Of a DNA stretch of 64,000 nt, positions 1 to 7,730 are shown piece after piece (position 1 is the stretch's first letter; every line of letters begins with the position of its first letter). The notes under the pieces are model-generated. The model ran no database searches and was not told the DNA's origin. It saw only the letters and a program-made list of their open reading frames with translations. The DNA lies in contig CAJUAF010000008.1 of assembly GCA_910584365.1 (NCBI GenBank), positions 62,001 through 126,000 of the forward strand, given 5' to 3'. Origin of the DNA: an uncultured Muribaculaceae bacterium. Its GTDB lineage: Bacteria; Bacteroidota; Bacteroidia; Bacteroidales; Muribaculaceae. Position numbers and translations under genes: made by a program.

Positions 1-1619
1 CAGTCAATCCGGCCCTGGTATTCTACTATTGGGTTTTCTATCCCGACTGCGGCAACGTAATCGAGGTAAAAGTCAACAGTGGCAAGGGTTTTGAGACGGT
101 GACATATCTGGCTACCGGCGGAGACGCTACCGGATGGTCCGAGGTGATCGTGCCGCTTGAGGCTTATGCCGGAAAGACGGTGCAGATCGGATTCAGCACC
201 AAGACGGTTGATTATTCCCATGTGGTGATTGACAATATTTCCGTAAAGGATATCAAACGACATAATCTGACCGCAGCCGGTATCCGCGTTCCTTCGAAGA
301 TGCACGGCGGACGTCAGGAAGCGATTACCGTGCGCGTCGAGAATTCCGGACTGCAGGAGGCCGCTGGCTACACGGTGGACCTTTACTGCAACGATGAGAA
401 GGTGCAGAGCGCCGAAGGGCCGGCTCTTGACACAGGCGAAAGAACGGATGTGGAGTTCATTGTCACTCCTTCGGTAGCGGAAGCGCGTACTCTACGTTAT
501 CATGCCGTCGTCAATTATGAAGAAGACGAGGACCCGGATGACAATATCAGCGAATCCCGCACGGCAACCCTGGTTTTGCCGCTTTATCCCGCGGTGACCG
601 ACCTGAACGCGACGCGTGCATCGGGCGACATCGTTCTTGACTGGAGCGTTCCTGCCATTGAGAACGCGATGTTCCAGAGCATTACGGATGATTTTGAAAG
701 CTACGGCCAGTTTGTAAGCAATACCGCAGGCAAATGGTCCTTCATCGACGGAGACGGCAGCGCCACACACGGATTCGGAGACGCCCTGGTGTTCCCCGGG
801 ATGGAAATGCCGATGGCATATACGGTATTCAATAATACCGGAATAACAACAACCAATATGTTCGATGCTCATTCGGGCCACCAGTATATGGCATCTTTCG
901 CTGCCACCAGCGGACAGAACGACGACTGGATGATATCGCCGGAACTTAAAGGCGTAAGACAGGCCGTCACTTTCTGGGCGAAGACCTATGCCGGAAACTA
1001 CGGCAATGAGGAATTCGAGTTCCTGTATTCCACGACGGGAAAAGCACGCGAGGATTTTATAAAAATCGGCGAAGACCACAATGTTCCTGTCGACTGGACC
1101 GAGTATGAGTACATTCTCCCCGAAGGTGCCCGTTATTTCGCTATCCGCTGCGTGTCGCATAACCGTTTTATCTTCTTTGTGGATGATGTGACCTACATAC
1201 CTGCCGGTGCCGCACCCATGAAACTTGAGATACTGGGCTATAATGTATATCGCGACGGAGTGAAACTCAACGATGCTCCGCTGTCTGTTCCGGGCTATAC
1301 CGACCGTCAGCCTGAGGCCAAGTCCTATACTTACGGTGTCTCCACCGTTTATGATGCCGGAGAATCTGCCCTGTCGAATCTTGTTTCCATAACGGCGTCA
1401 GTGGATGCGCCGGCCGGTGAATACGGAGTGACTGTCACATCTGACGGTGTCAGCATTATAGTCGCCGGTGCCGCGGGCCTGGACGTTTCTGTCAACGATA
1501 TGTCGGGTCGTCTGCTGTATCACGATGCATCTGCACCCGATAGTCTCGCTATTCCTGTTCAACCGGGTGTGTACGTAGTGAAAGCCGGAAATTCCGCTGT
1601 CAAGATTATTGTGAAGTAA
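1..1619 (+). CDS. Secreted adhesin-like protein with choice-of-anchor J (cleaved adhesin) domains, 5' partial
   Basis: The frame is open to the left edge, so the start lies outside the window; 538 residues are visible. The middle part, from about DDFESYGQF to FFVDDVTYIP, has the look of a cleaved-adhesin/MAM-like jelly-roll (choice-of-anchor J): an aromatic-rich beta pattern with the typical DDWMISPEL stretch. A similar shorter unit ending in VVIDNISVKDI precedes it. Fn3-like linkers follow (YNVYRDGVKLN). The last 70 residues end in GVYVVKAGNSAVKIIVK, which resembles the C-terminal sorting tails of type IX secretion cargo. The protein is therefore inferred to be exported to the cell surface. 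The substrate or ligand is unknown. It is a single gene, ending in a strong hairpin. Confidence 0.8.
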   Translation, partial: VNPALVFYYWVFYPDCGNVIEVKVNSGKGFETVTYLATGGDATGWSEVIVPLEAYAGKTVQIGFSTKTVDYSHVVIDNISVKDIKRHNLTAAGIRVPSKMHGGRQEAITVRVENSGLQEAAGYTVDLYCNDEKVQSAEGPALDTGERTDVEFIVTPSVAEARTLRYHAVVNYEEDEDPDDNISESRTATLVLPLYPAVTDLNATRASGDIVLDWSVPAIENAMFQSITDDFESYGQFVSNTAGKWSFIDGDGSATHGFGDALVFPGMEMPMAYTVFNNTGITTTNMFDAHSGHQYMASFAATSGQNDDWMISPELKGVRQAVTFWAKTYAGNYGNEEFEFLYSTTGKAREDFIKIGEDHNVPVDWTEYEYILPEGARYFAIRCVSHNRFIFFVDDVTYIPAGAAPMKLEILGYNVYRDGVKLNDAPLSVPGYTDRQPEAKSYTYGVSTVYDAGESALSNLVSITASVDAPAGEYGVTVTSDGVSIIVAGAAGLDVSVNDMSGRLLYHDASAPDSLAIPVQPGVYVVKAGNSAVKIIVK

Positions 1620-1641
1620 TTCCCTTTCAGGGATTCAGACA

Positions 1642-1694
1642 AGGGACCGCATCCCAGGACCGCCCTCACAGGAGGGTGGCTGGATGCGGTCCCT
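1642..1694 (+). terminator. Hairpin terminator after the adhesin-like gene
   Basis: AGGGACCGCATCC (1642-1654) pairs with GGATGCGGTCCCT (1682-1694). The loop carries a second GC-rich stem. There is no clean T-run after it, so it may act in either direction between this gene and tRNA-Cys. Confidence 0.6.
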
Positions 1695-1778
1695 GTGTTA
1701 TAGGGGTGAGGCGGAGTCTGATGCTCGAAGAAATGTCGGAATATAAAAAATTCCCGGCCCCTGCTGGGGTCGGGATTG

Positions 1779-1849
1779 AGGTGCCAAGCGGATTCGAACC
1801 GCTGTGAACGGTTTTGCAGACCGGTACCTAACCACTCGGACATGGCACC
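1779..1849 (-). tRNA. tRNA-Cys (GCA)
   Basis: Read on the minus strand the sequence folds as a cloverleaf: acceptor arms GGTGCCA and TGGCACC, anticodon loop CTGCAAA with anticodon GCA, and a T-loop with TTCGAAT. The discriminator base is T, as usual for tRNA-Cys. No CCA end is encoded. A Bacteroidetes-type promoter lies just upstream. Confidence 0.95.
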
Positions 1850-1878
1850 ATCGGAAGGCTTCGGGCCTTTTGCGGTTG

Positions 1879-1910
1879 CAAAGTTAGCGATAATATTTGT
1901 AACCGCCAAA
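1879..1910 (-). promoter_or_regulatory. Promoter of tRNA-Cys
   Basis: On the minus strand TTTG (1910-1907) is followed after 20 bases by TAACTTTG (1886-1879). This is a full match to the Bacteroidetes -33/-7 pattern, 30 bases before the tRNA. Confidence 0.75.
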
Positions 1911-2023
1911 TTTTTGGCCCGGGTTCTTTGCGGGTTCCTGTAATTTTCTTCCGTTCTTCGGCCGTTCTTCGGTCCAGACTCTCCGGGAGTCGTCTGGAGC
2001 CGTGTTATTCTGACGGGGAGGGA

Positions 2024-3415
2024 TTATTTCAGGGACTGTTTCGAGAACTGGAAGGTTATGTCGGCTTTGTCAAGATCGAGACGTACCATCGCGGGCTTGC
2101 CGATGTAGGGGGTGATTGCGCTGACGTAGACCGAGGAGGTATAGCCGCTGGAGGTGTTCTCGGTTGTGACTGCCACGGGGGTCAGGGTAAACGTCACATC
2201 TTCGGGTTTGATCCGTCCCGAAGCGTTATACTGGTCGAACATATTGAGGAAATAGTTGCGCAGTCCGGTGAAGCTGTAACTTTTGGTGGCGGAATTGTAG
2301 TTGGCAAGGAAAGAGGTCTTGTCGTCGTTGAGGGAATTGTTGAGGAAAAATTCCTCTTTCTTGGCGCTGAGAACGAGCAGCAGGCTGGCGGGAGGCTCGA
2401 TACCGTAGTCGTTGGTGATTGTCTCGGCGGGAATCTCCATCGAGAGGGTGTTGACAACCGAGAGGGGGCCGCGGTTGGCCAGGTAGTAGTCGATTACGTC
2501 CTCGATCGGGAATGTAAGTTCGATGTCCCGGCCGACTGGTGCCACGATAATGTTGGCGCCCCCGTCGATTTCAGCCTGTAGGGAGGGGTCGATTGTGAAG
2601 TTGATGTTATTGTTGGAGATTACTTCCGGGGTTACGGCGAAGTAGTTGCCTTCGAAACGGTTTATGACCTCTTTTCCCTCGGAGTCTGTCCCGACGGTGT
2701 GATAATACATTATGATATTGGTGCGCTGGATCTGGGTGACGCGGCCGGAACCGAAGGAGTTGCGCACATAGATGCCGGGGAAATACTTGGCGAAATTGGC
2801 CGGGAAAGCGTAGGCCGACGGATTTTCCACATACAGGTTGAACAGGTCGCGGGCCAGGCGCAGCGGAAGATCGATCTTGATTTCACGGTAGCTTAGTCCG
2901 CGGATGGAATCGTTCTCCCCCTGGGCGTTTCCGACATAGATCTTCGATGCCAGGGGAGCTTTCTTCGTATCGCAGTACTCCTCGGGATCGAGCGTCGAGA
3001 AAATCGGGGAGGGGAGCTGCTTGTCGAGCAGGAAAACCTCCAGGCCCATAGGGGCGATGGAATCGCCTACATATCCTCCGTTGGGATAGGCCAGGATGAG
3101 TTTCATCGAGTCGATGTCGTCGGCGGTGACCCCTTCGGTGACAAGTTTCGACGCCGGCATGAACTGGCATACGAAATCGGAGGTGAAGTTGCCGTAGCCT
3201 TGGGCCGAGATGTCGCCGAGAAGCTGCACGATGGTGCGCGACTCGATCCTCTGGTTGGGGGTGGTGTGGCCGGTGACCTTGAATTCATTGTGAATCACGA
3301 CCTCCGATTCCTCCTGGATAAGTGAGGAACCGATCTCTTTTGTCGTGTCCGAGCAGGAGGTCGCCGACATCAGGGCGTATAATGCGGCGAAAGCGCCGAA
3401 AAGGATTTTTTTCAT
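2024..3415 (-). CDS. DUF4270 family lipoprotein
   Basis: 463 residues. The N-terminus is a lipoprotein signal peptide with the lipobox ATSC ending at Cys21, followed by Ser-Asp. The body is the beta-rich DUF4270 family of Bacteroidetes (for instance GYGNFTSDFVCQF and IVAPVGRDIELTFPI). The function of the family is not known; a surface or periplasmic carbohydrate-related role has only been guessed from context. The start codon overlaps the stop of the upstream starch-synthase-like gene by one base (TAATG), so the two are probably translationally coupled and share a promoter near 4270. Confidence 0.85.
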   Translation of the reverse strand: MKKILFGAFAALYALMSATSCSDTTKEIGSSLIQEESEVVIHNEFKVTGHTTPNQRIESRTIVQLLGDISAQGYGNFTSDFVCQFMPASKLVTEGVTADDIDSMKLILAYPNGGYVGDSIAPMGLEVFLLDKQLPSPIFSTLDPEEYCDTKKAPLASKIYVGNAQGENDSIRGLSYREIKIDLPLRLARDLFNLYVENPSAYAFPANFAKYFPGIYVRNSFGSGRVTQIQRTNIIMYYHTVGTDSEGKEVINRFEGNYFAVTPEVISNNNINFTIDPSLQAEIDGGANIIVAPVGRDIELTFPIEDVIDYYLANRGPLSVVNTLSMEIPAETITNDYGIEPPASLLLVLSAKKEEFFLNNSLNDDKTSFLANYNSATKSYSFTGLRNYFLNMFDQYNASGRIKPEDVTFTLTPVAVTTENTSSGYTSSVYVSAITPYIGKPAMVRLDLDKADITFQFSKQSLK

Positions 3416-4242
3416 TATTTTTCAGGGAGGAGGGATTGATAGAAAGCCACGGTGGGGGCGGCGTCGAAGTCGGCGGCTTCCCCCTGGTATGGGAGGAAAG
3501 GCTTGCCCAGGGAGGCGGCATAGTCGATAAGCTCCTGCGGGATGTTTTCCGAGCCCTGGATTATGCCGTCGGCGTGGAGAATGGCGAGTTTATTGAGGGC
3601 GATGGCGTCGACCGGCTTGTCACCCAGGGGCTTGAGATCGGTTTTGGAGAAGCCGTCCATCAGGAGTTTTTCCCTGAAGCGTGGGTCGAGGGTCCCTTCG
3701 AAAGAATCGTCGTAGATGGAATACACCACGGGGCAGTTGCCGATGGTGGGGTCGTCGGCGTAGGCTTTCTTGAGATAGAGAGGAGCAAGGGCCGACACCC
3801 ATCCCGAGCAGTGGACGATAGCGGGTTCCCAGCGGAGCTTCTTGACGGTCTCCATGACGCCGCGGGTGAAGAACATGATGCGCTCGTCGTTGTCCCGGGG
3901 AACTTCGCGGATTTCGAGGTCCGACACGGCATGATGCTGGAAATAATCGTCGGAATCAATGAAATATACCTGCATCTTTGCGGCCTGGAGCGTTGCCACC
4001 TTGATAATCAGGGGATGGTCGGCGTCGTCGATGACCAGGTTGATGCCCGACAGGCGGATTACCTCGTGGAGCTGGTTGCGGCGTTCGTTTATACAGCCGT
4101 ACTTAGGCATGAAAGCGCGTGCCTCGAACCCTTTCTCCTGGACTTTCTGGGGGATGGTCTTGCTCAGAAGGCCCATGGGGGTTTCACGAAGGTAAGGGGT
4201 AATTTCCTGGGAGATGTAGAGAATTTTCTGCTTGGTATTCAT
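3415..4242 (-). CDS. Glycogen/starch synthase-like protein, N-terminal (GT5) domain only
   Basis: 275 residues from the ATG at 4242. The upstream frame is open but enters the promoter region, and MNTKQKILYISQEITPY is the usual family start. The sequence matches the N-terminal Rossmann domain of GT5 starch synthases (PMGLLSKTIPQKVQEKGFEARAFMP read in pieces, then HCSGW in place of the family's HCNDW-type motif). A full glycogen synthase has about 475 residues; the C-terminal ADP-glucose-binding domain is absent. Half-length versions of this kind occur across Bacteroidetes, so this is likely a family trait, not damage. Whether it is catalytic is doubtful. It is coupled to the DUF4270 lipoprotein gene. 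Confidence 0.8.
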   Translation of the reverse strand: MNTKQKILYISQEITPYLRETPMGLLSKTIPQKVQEKGFEARAFMPKYGCINERRNQLHEVIRLSGINLVIDDADHPLIIKVATLQAAKMQVYFIDSDDYFQHHAVSDLEIREVPRDNDERIMFFTRGVMETVKKLRWEPAIVHCSGWVSALAPLYLKKAYADDPTIGNCPVVYSIYDDSFEGTLDPRFREKLLMDGFSKTDLKPLGDKPVDAIALNKLAILHADGIIQGSENIPQELIDYAASLGKPFLPYQGEAADFDAAPTVAFYQSLLPEK

Positions 4243-4266
4243 TGATAAATAGACACTATTCGACTG

Positions 4267-4274
4267 CAAAGTTA
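4267..4274 (-). promoter_or_regulatory. -7 box for the starch-synthase-like/DUF4270 pair
   Basis: Minus-strand TAACTTTG, 24 bases before the start codon at 4242. I see no good -33 element at the usual distance. Confidence 0.45.
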
Positions 4275-4302
4275 CGAATTTTTTTTGAAACTTCGGGCCG
4301 AA

Positions 4303-4334
4303 TTTCCGAAATCCGGGGCAAATTGCTAACTTTG
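4303..4334 (+). promoter_or_regulatory. Promoter of dsbD
   Basis: TTTC (4303-4306), a 20-base gap and TAACTTTG (4327-4334). This is one base from the Bacteroidetes consensus, 66 bases before the dsbD start. It faces away from the promoter at 4267. Confidence 0.6.
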
Positions 4335-4400
4335 CATCCGGATAGGTACCCTCCGGCGCACTCGGCCGCAGGGTTGTTCCGGCTAAAAATAACATCTTTT

Positions 4401-6425
4401 ATGGAAAACAAACGTTCTGTAATCATACGTACGCTGCTGATTTTCGCAGCGGTGATGTTCCTGGCCGTTCCCGTCAGGGCACAGTTCGGTTTCGGCAAAT
4501 CACAGATTCTGGATCCCGTGGTCTGGAGCGTCACGGTGGAGAACAATTCCACCACCGCCGCCACAATCCGCGTCCACGCCGCTATTGAAGGTGGCTGGCA
4601 TCTCTACGGCCTGGATCTTCCCGACGACGGTCCCAATGCCACTACCATCCGCTTCGAATATCCCGAAGGAGTGACGGCCGACGGTCCGCTGACCCCCTCG
4701 CGCCGGCCCGTCGAGAAGTTCGACGAGATGTTCTCGCTGAATCTTTCCTGGTGGGAGAACTCGGTGTCGTTCGCCCAGAAAGTAAAGATCTCGGACGAGA
4801 AGACCCATACTGTCCCTATCGAAGTATCTTATCAGGGGTGCAATGACGAAACCTGTATCGCCCCCAAGACCGAGATGCTGGAGGCTTCGGTCGGCACCGG
4901 CCCCGCCGTAGTGAAGGAGGAGACTCCCGACACGCTCGCCGCGGTGGCCGAAGTGGTGGCTGACACGCCGGTGAAGCAGGACCGCCCCGACTGGTGGGCG
5001 CCGGTGGAGCTGTCGGAGTCCGATGTGGACGCCGGCACCGGCGTGAGCGATTCCCCCTGGTGGGTTATCTTCATCTGGGGATTCGGCGGCGGCCTGCTGG
5101 CGCTGCTGACCCCCTGTGTGTGGCCCATGATACCGATGACCGTAAGTTTCTTCCTCAAAAAGAGCGGAAGCCGCGGCAAGACCGTGCGCGACGCCCTTAT
5201 CTACGGGCTGAGCATCATCGTGATATATCTCGCCCTGGGGCTGATCATTACCGGAATCTTCGGGGCCAGCAAGCTCAACGAACTGAGTACTAACGCCATA
5301 TTCAACATCTGCTTCTTCCTGCTGCTGGTTCTCTTCGGGGTGTCCTTCCTGGGAGGATTCGAGATAACGCTGCCGTCGCGGTGGTCCAACTCCACCGATG
5401 CCCGCGCCGAGAAGGCCACCGGCCTGGTCAGCATATTCTTCATGGCCTTTACCCTGGCGCTGGTCTCTTTCTCCTGCACCGGCCCGATTATAGGTACTCT
5501 TCTTGTCGAGGCCGCCACGATGGGCAACCTTGTCGGCCCCGCTATCGGCATGGGGGGCTTCGCCCTGGCCCTGGCGCTCCCCTTCTCGCTTTTCGCCCTC
5601 TTCCCCTCCTGGCTCAAGGAAATGCCCCGCTCCGGCGGCTGGCTCAACTCGGTGAAGGTGGTGCTGGGCTTCCTTGAACTGGCTCTGTCGCTGAAATTCC
5701 TTTCGGTGGCCGACCTCGCTTACGGATGGGGAATCCTCGACCGAGAGATTTTCATCTGCCTTTGGGTAGTGCTGTTCGCCATGCTCGGTTTTTATCTGCT
5801 CGGCAAAATCCGGTTCAGCCACGATTCGGAACTGGGCCACGTGTCGCTTCCGCGCTTTTTCCTATCGCTGGCGTCGCTGAGCTTCGCGCTGTACCTTATT
5901 CCGGGCCTCTGGGGCGCTCCGCTCAAGGGGGTCAGCGCCTTTGTGCCCCCTCTGTTCACCCAGGATTTCAGCCTCTATGCCGGCGGAGAGTTCAGCCAGT
6001 TCGACGATTTCGACAAGGCGATGGAATACGCCTCGGAGAATAACCGTCCGGTGCTGGTCGACTTCTCGGGCTACGGGTGCGTCAATTGCCGCAAGATGGA
6101 GGGAGCTGTGTTCGATACTCCCGAAGTCAGCAAAATCATAAAGGAAAACTTCGTGCTGGTGACTCTCATGGTCGACGACAAGACTCAACTTTCAGAGCCC
6201 CTCGAAGTTCAAGAAAACGGCAAGACCATCGTCCTGCATACCGTCGGCGACAAGTGGAGCTACCTTCAGCGCTACAAGTTCGGAGCCAACTCCCAGCCTT
6301 ATTACGTGATGCTCGGCGGCAACGGCCAGCCTCTGGCCCTCCCGTATTTCTACGACGAGAACGTAGGCAAATTCGTGGAGTGGCTCAACTCAGGAATCAG
6401 GAATTTCAATACAAAAGATGAATAA
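4401..6425 (+). CDS. dsbD: Thiol:disulfide interchange protein DsbD
   Basis: 674 residues from ATG 4401, chosen because it begins a clear signal peptide (MENKRSVIIRTLLIFAAV). The expected three parts of DsbD are present. The N-terminal periplasmic domain has Cys147 and Cys152. The transmembrane electron-carrier domain has Cys239 (LLTPCVWPMIP) and Cys359 (FSCTGPIIG). The C-terminal thioredoxin domain has the CVNC motif at 560-563. DsbD moves reducing power from cytoplasmic thioredoxin to periplasmic substrates. A thioredoxin gene (36189-36506) is also in the window but is unlinked. The stop overlaps the start of mazG by 8 bases. Confidence 0.92.
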   Translation: MENKRSVIIRTLLIFAAVMFLAVPVRAQFGFGKSQILDPVVWSVTVENNSTTAATIRVHAAIEGGWHLYGLDLPDDGPNATTIRFEYPEGVTADGPLTPSRRPVEKFDEMFSLNLSWWENSVSFAQKVKISDEKTHTVPIEVSYQGCNDETCIAPKTEMLEASVGTGPAVVKEETPDTLAAVAEVVADTPVKQDRPDWWAPVELSESDVDAGTGVSDSPWWVIFIWGFGGGLLALLTPCVWPMIPMTVSFFLKKSGSRGKTVRDALIYGLSIIVIYLALGLIITGIFGASKLNELSTNAIFNICFFLLLVLFGVSFLGGFEITLPSRWSNSTDARAEKATGLVSIFFMAFTLALVSFSCTGPIIGTLLVEAATMGNLVGPAIGMGGFALALALPFSLFALFPSWLKEMPRSGGWLNSVKVVLGFLELALSLKFLSVADLAYGWGILDREIFICLWVVLFAMLGFYLLGKIRFSHDSELGHVSLPRFFLSLASLSFALYLIPGLWGAPLKGVSAFVPPLFTQDFSLYAGGEFSQFDDFDKAMEYASENNRPVLVDFSGYGCVNCRKMEGAVFDTPEVSKIIKENFVLVTLMVDDKTQLSEPLEVQENGKTIVLHTVGDKWSYLQRYKFGANSQPYYVMLGGNGQPLALPYFYDENVGKFVEWLNSGIRNFNTKDE

Positions 6426-7260
6426 GATTCAGCAACATACACGCCAGGAGAAGCTGGAGGCTTTCGGGCGCGTACTCGATGTACTCGACACTCTCCGCGT
6501 GAAATGTCCCTGGGACGCAAAGCAGACAAATGAATCACTCCGCCCCAATACGATGGAGGAGGTCTGCGAGCTTTGCGAGGCGCTCATCAACGAGGATGAC
6601 GCCGAAATCCGCAAGGAACTCGGCGACGTGCTTCTCCACGTGATCTTCTACTCCAAAATCGGCGAGGAGAAGGGGGCGTTCGACATCGTTACGGTCTGCG
6701 ACTCCCTGGCAGAGAAACTGATTTTCCGCCATCCTCATGTCTACGGTCATGTGGAGGCCGACACGGCCCATCAGGTCGAAATGAACTGGGAACAACTCAA
6801 ACTCAAGGAGAAGGACGGAAACCGGTCGATCCTGGCCGGAGTGCCCGCCACGCTCCCGGCTCTGAACAAGGCCTACCGCATCCAGGAGAAAGCTGCCAAC
6901 GCCGGCTTCGACTGGGAGGAGCCTGTTCAGGTCTGGGACAAGGTCAGGGAGGAAATCGCCGAATTTTCCGCCGAGGCTGAGAAAGTGCGCCGTCTCGAGG
7001 CGTCCGACGCTCCGGAGGAGGAGAAACAGAAAGCCCGCGAGGGCGCCGAGGCCGAGATGGGGGACGTGTTCTTCTCGATGGTCAACGCCGCCCGGCTCTA
7101 TGACATCATCCCGGAAAACGCCCTCGAGAAAACCAACAAGAAGTTTATCCGTCGCTTCAACTATATCGAGCAGTGCGTCCGTCAGGAAGGACGGAAGCTC
7201 AAGGATCTTACTCTGGACGAGATGGAAGCCCTATGGCAGGAAGCCAAATCCCAGGCCTGA
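6418..7260 (+). CDS. mazG: Nucleoside triphosphate pyrophosphohydrolase MazG
   Basis: 280 residues. MazG hydrolyses (d)NTPs to monophosphate and pyrophosphate and is thought to clean the nucleotide pool. The family signature CPWDAKQTNESLRPN is followed by the acidic metal-binding helices EEVCELCEAL and KELGDVLLHVIF. A second, weaker MazG unit with the EMGDVFFSMVNAARL stretch sits near the C-terminus, which gives the normal two-domain length. The start overlaps the end of dsbD, so translation is probably coupled. Confidence 0.93.
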   Translation: MNKIQQHTRQEKLEAFGRVLDVLDTLRVKCPWDAKQTNESLRPNTMEEVCELCEALINEDDAEIRKELGDVLLHVIFYSKIGEEKGAFDIVTVCDSLAEKLIFRHPHVYGHVEADTAHQVEMNWEQLKLKEKDGNRSILAGVPATLPALNKAYRIQEKAANAGFDWEEPVQVWDKVREEIAEFSAEAEKVRRLEASDAPEEEKQKAREGAEAEMGDVFFSMVNAARLYDIIPENALEKTNKKFIRRFNYIEQCVRQEGRKLKDLTLDEMEALWQEAKSQA

Positions 7261-7323
7261 CCCAGGGCATGACATAAAGACAACAAACGATATTAAGATA
7301 TAACCGTAATAAAGATATAACCG

Positions 7324-7722
7324 ATGAAAGCCTTACGTTTCGCAGCTATCATGCTCCTGGCCGGAGGCGCCGCTTTCGTGGCTCCCGCTCCTGCGGCCGC
7401 ACAGGTAAACCAGCTCGACGCCGAGTTCAATGTGATTCCCGACAAAGTGACCCCGACCGACGGCGGTATCCGCATCTCTGTCTGCCTTGTCGGCATCCCC
7501 TCTACTTCCCAGCGCATCGACTCCGTGGACCTTACGGTAGGCGATAAGGTTGTGAAAGCCACCGACATCGACGGCATAGACTTCGAACGCGCTTTCCAGT
7601 TCGAGGACACCGGAGTGCAGGTTGTAGAACTTGATTTCCCCTTCGCCGGGAAACTGCCCAAAACAGCAACTCTCACTTTCCATACATCGAAGGGTGACGT
7701 AGTGGCCCCGGCCCGTCAGTAA
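7324..7722 (+). CDS. Small exported protein of unknown function
   Basis: 132 residues. The N-terminus is a Sec signal peptide (MKALRFAAIMLLAGG, with cleavage likely after AAAQ at about residue 26). The mature part is a short beta-rich domain of about 105 residues without cysteines. I do not recognise the family. It lies 63 bases after mazG and only 8 bases before topB, so it is probably in the same transcription unit. The location is inferred to be periplasm. Confidence 0.7.
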   Translation: MKALRFAAIMLLAGGAAFVAPAPAAAQVNQLDAEFNVIPDKVTPTDGGIRISVCLVGIPSTSQRIDSVDLTVGDKVVKATDIDGIDFERAFQFEDTGVQVVELDFPFAGKLPKTATLTFHTSKGDVVAPARQ

Positions 7723-7730
7723 ACATCCGG

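Noticed and set aside
4500..5840. A 446-codon frame opposite dsbD
   Set aside because: It is antisense to a clear DsbD gene and its protein is a low-complexity mix of Gly, His and Arg.
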